Shown piece by piece: positions 55,813-64,000 of a stretch of 64,000 nucleotides of DNA; the stretch's first letter is position 1; every line of letters starts with the position of its first letter. The stretch lies in assembly GCF_000004825.1 (NCBI RefSeq), contig NW_008805063.1, forward strand, positions 1,612,857 through 1,676,856, written 5' to 3'. The notes below the pieces were generated by a model, which saw only the letters and a list, made by a program, of their open reading frames with translations, was not told where the DNA came from and ran no database searches. The translations under genes and the position numbers were made by a program. Source of the DNA: Heterostelium album PN500 (Eukaryota; Evosea; Eumycetozoa; Acytosteliales; Acytosteliaceae).

Positions 55813-58406
55813 TGTTATTGTTGTTTGTTTTTATTTACTACTTTTATCGAACTAATCTATTTTTAATCTATTTAATTATTCTAAAATTGGAGGTTCGATT
55901 AGTCTACTCTGAAAATTTTACAAAAAAACTGATCCACACAACTAATAAATAAAAAATATTATCTTTAATTTAAACAATAAAAAAAAAAAGGTAGCACTCA
56001 ATTTTTTGAATTTTTTTTTGAATTTTTTTAAAAAAAAAAAACAACCGTTAATTTTGAGTATGATAAATTTGTCATTCATTTATTTTTATTGAAACAAAAC
56101 ATGTAAATTGTTTGTTGTTGTTTGTTGATTTTTAAGATCGATCGATTGTATTGTCGAATAGCATTTAGTTGAATCTGCTGTTAGTAGGTATGGCAGAGTT
56201 TGTCTTTGATAGTTGCACTCTTACCACTGTGTAAGGTCATCCGAAACATGTTAAGTGTTGAATTTGGTGAAAGAAAGCAACATTAATAACTTGGTAGATG
56301 AGCGAATGAATCAATAGTGTATGTTTAGTTGAATCAATAGTGTATGTTCAGTTGAATCAAGATTAATTAAATTTATCAATTATAGAATGTATCTCATATT
56401 ATTGAAAGTTTTAAAACTAATTGTGATCTTTTATAACAGATGCTATGAATAAATAGTCTAAGCGATATTATAAACAAAAATTGTAATCATAAAAATGAAT
56501 GTAAAATAATTATTATTATTTTAAAATCCAAATCTTATTATATTTAAATCAATATAAATACTTAAGGTTCATTAAATGCAAATTAATTTATTTTTAAATT
56601 TAAAGTTTTTATAAAAAAACCGTTAGTTTAAACATTTGCTGTTTTTTGGTTGGTCAAAGTTAATTAATTTAATGACAAACATTGAGTTCATTTCAGTTTA
56701 TTTTATGTATATTCCGATTTCTCAAACAATCTAATTTGGTAAACAGATAATTTTTTTTTTTTTCAAACAATTGTAAGTGTATGGGAATGGTTTAGGATCT
56801 TTGGCCAATTAAAAAAAAAAATCTTTTTTTTTTTTTTTTTTCTTTTCTGGAAGTAGTTTAGTTTTAAAATAAAAAAAAAAGAAGAATAATCACCTTCCCC
56901 CTAAGATCACTTTAAGTGCACCATCGATATCAAAGTTCACACAATTCTGGGAGTTCTCATTTTAAAAAACATTGTAACCACAAGTTTTCCCCCACCACAA
57001 CAAACAAACACATTAAAAATTAATTTATAAAATTTCATTTTTTTTAACAAAGTAATCATATCATTTGAAACATCCAACAAACATATATTTGCAACTTTGT
57101 GTTGTTATAGTATAACAACAACAATCACACAACACTACAAGAAAACAACAAAAAATAAAAATAATAAAATAACAATTTTAACACCACACCTCATATATAT
57201 ATATATTTTTTATATTACTACAAACTTTAATATTATTACTCATTATACTCATTCATTTTATCAACATTAAGATTAAATAATAACAATAGTACATATGTAA
57301 GATCATCTCACTTTATTTACAACTAGATACATCTATTTATTTTATTTATAATAAAATTTGAGATTCACGAAAGCATACACCAAAAACAACATTTACTTAA
57401 TTCAAATAACCACATCCAACTCAAATTTAATCTGAATTGGTTTACCAACTAGTTGAAGTGTCAACTATATATATATATTATTTTATTAAATTTAATCGAT
57501 TTAAATTGTTACTTTCTTTTTATAATTATAATTTCGACAAAAACAAACTATTAATAGCAAAAACAATAACTATCATACGATTTTAAATAGAATAGAATAG
57601 AAAAGAAAAGAAAACTAAATTTTAAAATAAAACACACAAACTGTTGCAAAATCAACAACACACAAAACAGCAAAAGTAACAAGGACATGTTACTATAGAA
57701 AGTGTGTTGTTATATATTGTTTTTTGTGTTGTTGTCATTGTAGAGTGTAGTTGGTTGTTTATTGATTTATTTTTATTTATATATGATTTCCTCATTTGAT
57801 GTTATTGTTGTAATATTAATCATCAGCTAACTCTCTTAAAGAACGTTTGAATTTCATTTCAAAACTCACATTAATATAACACCTTTTAGGAGAGTTTATA
57901 AAATTTATAACAACTATAACAATAACAACAATAACTATTTCAGTAGTTTCATAGTATAGATAAGGTAGGATTGGTATTTTATTAAGTACTTAAAACAAAC
58001 CACACACACTGTTTTAAACAATTTTGTTGACCACCTCACCAGTGTTTTATTTTTTTTAAAAAAGTTTAGTATTTTTTATTTTTTATTTTTTTTTGCAGAT
58101 GAAACCATCATTTTCGGTTGACAATTTTTGACTAATTTGATAAACTTTATTGTATAATCTTGTGATTAATAATAATATTGTGGTTATTGTTTAATTTATT
58201 TAATATTTTGTATATCTTATTTTTATATTTTACATATATATATTTTGATATTCTTAATCAATCAATCAAACAATTAGCCATACATTACATTTTATTAATA
58301 TATTAAATTGTTGATAGATCTTTTTAAAGTATTATATAGTTTAGTTTAGCTTTAGTTAGTTTTTTTTATTTAGTTAGTACAAGAAAAGTTAAGTTTTTAA
58401 AAAACA
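55813..58406. other. Long divergent intergenic region
   Basis: About 2.6 kb between two divergent genes. AT-rich with homopolymer tracts. A 23-bp tandem pair (GAATCAATAGTGTATGT...) lies at 56310-56355. A less AT-rich stretch at about 56180-56240 has no tRNA or snRNA signature that I can recognise. Confidence 0.5.
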
Positions 58407-61105
58407 ATGGATATGGAAGAAGTACAACTCGATGGAAGCAACAACAACAACAACAACAATAATAATAATAACAGCGGCGGTGGAAACAGTGGAAATATAA
58501 ATACGTCAATGAATACCACTCCGGTTTTGAGTAGCAGTAATGTCAACGAGCAATTCATTGGTCAGATGGAACAGGTGTTCAAAGCCATCGATAAAGGATC
58601 GACAGGTGTCATCTCGCTCAGTCAGTTGCGCTCAGAGATCGAGGAGCTCGGTGCCGATATCGATGACAATCCTCTAATTGGACAACTCATCCAATATCTC
58701 AGACATGTACACGCTGCCGCTGCTACAGATGCCGACGATGGCAATGAGTTGTCGTCGTCCACCAACGAAGAGGACATTCTCATTGATTTCGAATCGTTTG
58801 TCAGCTCGATGACTCACTTTGTCGAAGGTGTAGACCCGAAGGAATCGAGACGTCTGCGCGAGGAACGCTTGAAACTGCCACGCTTCAAAGTGCCGGTTGA
58901 GTTGCTCAAGAAATATAGTATCACCCCAAAGGGATCGCCTATCTTGATGGCGGGTGGCGGCTCCGGTGGACAAGCCGGCGGACAATATAGCCACACCGCC
59001 GGATTCAGTCCGGCCAAGGGCAACAAGTTCAACAAGATGTTCAGTGCTCAGAAGCCGGTGATTCCGTTCGACCAATTCCAAACGCTGTTCACCAAGTTGA
59101 ACTACGGCAAAGAGATACCAAAGAACAAGCTGCTGATGTTTATCAACGATTTGCCAACCGATGCCGATGGCTGTGTCGACATGAACACCTTCTTGACTGC
59201 CTACGGTGGACTGAACCATCCGATGAGTCCAAAGCTCATCTACGAGGAATCCGACGTTGTTGAGCGCGTCGAACAAGTTCAAAAGTCGGCGCTCGAGTGG
59301 AACAAGAACAACGATATCGTTCAGCAACTCAGTGAGAGCTACAAGGTGTTGGAGAAGGAATGCGAGACTTTCCAATCGGAGATTCTCTTCCTCGAGAAAT
59401 CAAAGTCGCAAATGGAAGCACAGCTAAGGAAGCGCGAACAAGAGATTGAAAAGTTGAAAAAGGAAACCAAGTTTATCGATGGCATGAGAGACACCAACAA
59501 AGAGCTCGTCGTTCAAAACACCACTCTCAAGACACAGATAACAAAGATGAACTCCAACGACGCAGCACTCAGAGACAACATTGAAAATGAAAAAGAAAGA
59601 GTCAGAAACATGGAGGAACAAATGATTCTCAAGGATTTGGAAATCAAGAAATTGAATCATCAAATTAAAACCCAACAAAATATTAATTCAAAACTATCGA
59701 TGGTATGTTGGAATATATAAAACACTAGTAATCTAATAATAATATTAATACTTTTGATAAATAACAATACAAAAAATATTAGATGGTATCGTTTGTAAAT
59801 GAACCGGAGAAAGAAAAAGATACAAAAACTGATAGTAGTAGTGGCTCCAAGTTTAACAAGTCAAAGACATTGAAGATTACTAATAGGGAGAAGGGTAAGC
59901 CAGCTTTGACCAAACAGAAATCAGACTTTTTCGATGCACCAGTCAATAGAATATCTTCACCAACACTAGAGTCTCATCAAAGTCACAATATTTCAGTAGA
60001 GAGTTTGCGTGCAAGTCTTCAAGCAGATTCACTTCAAAAGGAGTTTGAATTGTTAAAGCAAGATCAATCATTCTCAGAGTTGGACCAATTGAAACTACAA
60101 GTACAGTCGTTTGGTGAAGAACTCTCATTGAGTTCATTCCAACCAGAGCCAGAACCAATCGCCGATGTCATTAACGAACAAACAACAACAACAACAGCAC
60201 CAACACCAACAATTACACCAAGTCTATCCAACTCAAATATCGCCGCTAACACAAGTACTTCATCTTTAAGTAATACACCAATGCAATCATCTGTAAATGT
60301 AACAACAACAGCAGCAACAACGGTAACAGTAACATCACCATCAACTTCCACACCATCAACTGCCACTCCAACATCACAAACAACTTCCAATTCGACACCA
60401 AACAGTGAGAAACCAACACCAATTGTAGAACCACCTTCACCCATTGCCATTCCAACACCAAATCAATCTGTACAAACTCCATTGCGTCTAAGTTCACCAT
60501 TCATTCAAACACCACCAAGCGGTTCACCAAGAACCATCCTTACTTCACCCGGATACGTTAGACAGAGTAGTCCTGCCATTACCGATAGAGCCAATCTCAA
60601 CTCATCCTCACACAGTCCAGTTGCATATGTAGCTACATCTTCACCAAGCTCAACAGGCACTTCCAACAATAACAATAATAATGTCAATAACAATCCACCA
60701 GCCATCAACACCTTGGAACTACCAACACTTTCACCCAACTTCCAATCCAATCCAAATGTCGGAAGCATCAAGAGAATGAAGAAATCAGACCTCATTCGTC
60801 TTCAAATGACCGAGTTGGAGGCACACAAAGAGAGTGCTCAGAATCTTATCGACGAAACAACCACTGCACTCTCGAATCTCTACAAGAACAAAGATAACGA
60901 ATTACAAAGAATGCAAAAGATGTACAACGAAGAGAAACAAGCCAACAAGTACCTCGAAAAGCAATTGACAGCTCAACTCGAGAAGAACAAAGAGCTCATT
61001 GCCGGAAAGGAAAAAAACTCATGGGGTGGTATGCAGAGTTTTTTTTCGTTTGTTTCACACTTATTGCCATCGTCTCTTCTTTGCAATGTTTCTGGTACAA
61101 GTTAG
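58407..61105 (+). CDS. EF-hand and coiled-coil protein, possibly tail-anchored
   Basis: Two exons, 58407-59702 (432 codons) and 59783-61105 (440 codons plus stop); 872 aa. After an Asn/Gly-rich leader come two EF-hand-like units (AIDKGSTGVISLSQLRSEIE at ~55; DLPTDADGCVDMNTFLTAYG at ~250), a coiled coil (~300-430), a Ser/Thr/Pro-rich linker and a final coiled coil (~790-860). As read, it ends SFVSHLLPSSLLCNVSGTS. In the +1 frame after an 8-T run at ~61039-61046 the same DNA encodes FVCFTLIAIVSSLQCFWYKL, a good membrane anchor, so the true C-terminus may differ. No family named; architecture recalls Rab11-FIP/golgin-like adaptors (weak inference). Confidence 0.75.
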
Positions 61106-61330
61106 CGTAGTCTTGTATAAATATATTAATAGATAGAGACAATATAATATAAAATAAAAAATCAATTGTATAGTATATAAATAAAAACCAAATCATATTG
61201 CTTAATTTATTATAATATCTTCATTCGATTTATCAAAAATTCCACAACAAACCTCTATTTTTAAAATTTAAAGTATTAATAATAATGTGTGAAAAAAAAA
61301 GCGATGATAGTTAAACTACACCAAGTACTT
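61106..61330. other. Intergenic spacer
   Basis: AT-rich 3' flank of the coiled-coil gene, no feature. Confidence 0.4.
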
Positions 61331-61865
61331 GGTGTGCATATGATAATGTAATCCCATTCTCAAGGTATCTGTACGTTCCTCCCAACGATGGAGATAGTTC
61401 CCATTGGGGATTCATGTCTCATAAAGGTACAAACATCCCAGGTTTTGCAGTATTTAGTCCACCACCTCCAAACTCTCCAAATGCAGTGAGACAAGGACAA
61501 GTCTTTGGAGATCCATATAAATCGATCACCAATGGAATCATTAAAGTGACAAGAGCTGCCAATCTTGAAACAAATATAACTTATTTGGGTATCGACGAAC
61601 CAGATACTATTTTAATACCATCCTATCAAGGATTTTACAATACTGCAGTTTGGCAGACCTACTTTTATAGTCTTAGAGCCGATAGTTTCAGTGGTACCAC
61701 TACTTACACCTATACAAAGAGTCCTTTTGGAGCAATTGGATCAATCGTAACCGACAACCTAACAATCCAAACTTTTTAATGGCAGTACCAGGAATGCCCG
61801 AATTTATGTTGGTCAACTCAAGAGGTTACATGGTGTGGAGTGCAACCAGAGATGGTTTTAAACAG
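61331..61865 (+). pseudogene. Remnant of an unknown gene, no start
   Basis: An open stretch of ~150 codons with coding-like composition: FSRYLYVPPNDGDSSHWGF, then PPPPNSPNAVRQGQVFGDPY and TYFYSLRADSFSGTTTYTYT, ending at a stop near 61779. Coding-like sequence goes on in another frame (MPEFMLVNSRGYMVWSATRD). The ATG at 61414 is internal to the conserved-looking stretch. The missing 5' part and the frame change suggest a decayed gene, or a last exon whose upstream part is gone. Not recognised. Confidence 0.45.
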
Positions 61866-61869
61866 GCTG

Positions 61870-62545
61870 TAACCTAAAGGAATAGGGTTGAGAAAAATCG
61901 ATTATTCTGTAAAAACTTTATTTTTGTTTCGAAATTAATTAATTTTTAGAAATTTAAAATTTCTTACAAAATACAATTTTCTTTTATTGAAAGGTGTTGA
62001 GGTGAAAGGAATAGGACATTTCTTTTATTATTGTTTATTTTTATAAAAAAAATACATTAATGAATATGAATAGTTTGTGTCAAAAATTGTTGATCTCTCA
62101 TTTCTTTGCAGGACCAAATCAAATTAATAAGAGGGGTGGGTTGTGTTATACCACACCAGTTATGCGATTTTTTTTTTAGTTTGAAAGACTCTAAAAGAAT
62201 GCTTGACCTATTTGTTAGCACTTTTTTTAATTGAAATTTGTGTGGGAGTGGGCATTTCAAAACCAAGTGATGTTTGCCCAGAAAAGGTCAACCAATAGAA
62301 TTTGCGAAAAATGATGTTTATTATTTTGTGATTTTTTTTGCAGCGAAAAAAACTCAATTATTCGATCATTTATCTTCTTTTGTATGGGTGATAGGCTCTG
62401 ATTTAATCAAAGATATCAAAAAAAAAAAGGTGATTTAAAAAGGGAACAACACTTCCTTGATTTGTTTAGTGGGTGTTTTCGTTTGGAAATATGAGCCTAT
62501 AACATAAATGGTCACTGTTTTGTTTCTCCTGCACATTAATTAGTT
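61870..62545 (+). repeat. 0.65-kb tandem repeat, unit 1
   Basis: First of two direct units; the second is 62692-63355. Shared landmarks in order: GGAATAGGG, TCTGTAAAAACTTTA, AGGACCAAATCAAATT, GGGGTGGGTTGTGTTATA, GTGTGGGAGTGGGCATTTC, AAGGGAACAACACTTCC and GAGCCTATAAC. Unit 1 ends with AAATCTTTAATATAGATAT, the same sequence that stands just before the lectin gene after unit 2, so the unit is a duplicated promoter/5' flank. No conserved ORF: short frames differ between units by stops and indels. Confidence 0.85.
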
Positions 62546-62691
62546 TTTAAATCTTTAATATAGATATATGAAATAAATATATACAGCGATAGAACACATG
62601 GGCCATATTATCTTACAATTCAAGTTGATGGGAATTTTTGTGCCAATGGATATTTTATAATATTCCTTGCTTGGGGATTGTTGATGAGTGA

Positions 62692-63355
62692 GGGAATAGG
62701 GCTAAGAAAATCGATCATTCTGTAAAAACTTTATTTTTGTTTCGAAATTAATTAATTTTTAGAAATTTAAAATTTTTTACAAAATATAAATAATATCTTC
62801 TTTTATTGAAAGGTATTGAGTGAAAGGAATATAACATTTCTTTTATTATTGTTTATTTTTATAAAAAAATACATTAATGAATATGAATAGTTTGTGTTCA
62901 AAAATTGTTGATCTCTCATTTCTTTGCAGGACCAAATCAAATTAATAAGAGGGGTGGGTTGTGTTATATCGACACCAGTTATGCGATTTGTTTTTAGTTT
63001 GAAAGACCCTAAAGAATGCTTGACCTATTTGCTAGCACTTTTTTTTTGAAATTTGTGTGGGAGTGGGCATTTCAAAGCTAAGTGATGTTTGCCCAGAAAA
63101 GGTCAACCAATAGAATTTGCGAAAAATGATTTGTGATTTTTTTTGCAGCGAAAAAAACTCAATTATTCGATCATTTATCTTCTTTTGTATGGGTGATAGG
63201 CTATGATTTAATCAAAGATATCAAAAAAAAAAAACGTTATTTAAAAAGGGAACAACACTTCCTTGATTTGTTTAGTGGGTGTTTTCGTTTGGAAATGATG
63301 AGCCTATAACTAAATGATCACATTTTTTTATTGAACAAAAGTTGTTTAAATCTTT
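62692..63355 (+). repeat. 0.65-kb tandem repeat, unit 2 (upstream of lectin gene)
   Basis: Second unit of the repeat described at 61870. It lies directly upstream of the lectin ATG (63399) and so probably contains its promoter. The 146 bp between the units (62546-62691) are unique, include an ATG-rich stretch, and may be the relic of a gene that once followed unit 1. Confidence 0.8.
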
Positions 63356-63398
63356 AATATAGATATTATATCACTGTATTATAATATATTTATTTAAA

Positions 63399-64000
63399 AT
63401 GAAAAATATTTATAATCCTATTTTTATTTCTATTTATTTATTTGTAGTATCAGTAATAGTAGTTAGAGGACAACAACCAGAAGCAGGAAAGTTCTATCGA
63501 TTCTTTGATACAACTCTCGGTAGATGTATACAAAGTCCAGCGGTTAGAGGTCAACCGATAGAATTAGCGGTTTGCTCCTCCGAGAATCTCTATCAAAATT
63601 GGCTATATACATTTCAAGGTCAATTGTTCAATCCGCAATCAAGACTATGCTTGTCAATCGATGGTCAATCGACGCTTGCAATTGCCAAAGGTTGCACAGT
63701 AGCACCTGTTTTCGAATGGGAGATAATCAAGTTCCCTAACAACACAGATTTATTCCACATTTCAAATAGTTTTTTACAACCACAACAGTGTATGTCATCA
63801 CTCTCTGATGGTGTTTCACTTGGGCTAGCCAATTGTGCAGCATTAAAACCTTCAACCAATTCATATGGAATGAATCAATTATATACAAATTATAATAGTA
63901 AGTTAACAAATAATAGAAAGTAGTTTCAAATAATTCAAAAAGAATTTAACAAATTAATTTATTTTTTCTTCAAAATTTTAAAGGTATCAATTTACCACCA
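63399..64000 (+). CDS. Secreted ricin-B-type lectin protein, 5' part (cut by window edge)
   Basis: Exon 1 63399-63897, then a donor GTAAGT, and exon 2 from 63984 (S-INLPP) to the window end; frame is kept across the junction. A signal peptide (IFISIYLFVVSVIVVRG, cleavage near residue 24) is followed by a ricin-B-like beta-trefoil: QNW in ENLYQNWLYTF and further repeats with LCLSIDG and CTVAPVFEWEI, each near a cysteine pair. This fold binds galactose-type sugars. The rest of the protein lies beyond the window, so any second domain is unknown. Upstream sits the duplicated 0.65-kb repeat. Confidence 0.8.

Noticed and set aside
62057-62266. 69-codon minus-strand ORF in tandem repeat unit 1
   Set aside because: The same frame in unit 2 is broken by a stop and indels, so it is not conserved as protein.

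Overview
The window is a piece of a social-amoeba (dictyostelid) genome. The signs are strongly AT-rich spacers, short AT-rich introns with GTAAGT/GTATGT donors, Asn/Gln/Thr/Ser homopolymers, FNIP repeats, TRE-like LINEs beside tRNA genes, and U1 snRNA genes carrying a DUSE-type upstream box about 62 nt before the RNA start. Coding regions use C- and G-ending codons more than I would expect of D. discoideum, so a different dictyostelid is likely; the species is inference.

Layout. 0-8 kb: 5' part of mitochondrial pyruvate dehydrogenase E1 alpha, an oxysterol-binding protein, a tail-anchored membrane protein of unknown function with a decayed copy beside it, and a phytanoyl-CoA dioxygenase-family enzyme. 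8-11 kb: an inverted copy of the dynactin p150 promoter/start region with its tRNA-Pro gene, followed by three nested LINE 3' fragments. 11.5-18.5 kb: a nine-exon gene joining a degenerate kinase domain, FNIP repeats and a second kinase domain, then a B-box protein. 18.5-21 kb: minus-strand LINE pieces with a reverse-transcriptase domain. 21-31 kb: a young direct segmental duplication carrying two intact delta-endotoxin (Cry)-like genes, a small secreted protein, several decayed genes, and an atypical Rac GTPase with an inverted partial copy. 31-34.6 kb: more LINE pieces, a short element with terminal inverted repeats, a tRNA-derived SINE whose 3' end resembles the LINE 3' end, and the second tRNA-Pro.

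35-64 kb is mostly housekeeping: dynactin p150, ribosomal protein P0, ACMSD, a P4-ATPase lipid flippase, two U1 snRNA genes, a secreted alpha-L-fucosidase, a BAF60/SMARCD chromatin-remodelling subunit, and an EF-hand/coiled-coil protein. It ends with a gene remnant, a 0.65-kb tandem repeat and a secreted ricin-B-type lectin cut by the window edge.

The housekeeping genes do not form one pathway. The accessory block (8-34.6 kb) reads as a repeat-rich zone between two inverted tRNA-Pro copies, where retroelements settle downstream of the tRNA and recently duplicated genes diverge or decay. The most striking items are the Cry-like pair, whose differences are nearly all amino-acid changing, the two-headed pseudokinase-FNIP-kinase, the Rac with Lys at the Gly12 position, and the SINE with a LINE-like tail. 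Exon coordinates were worked out by hand from splice signals and frame; those sums close in frame for every multi-exon gene listed.
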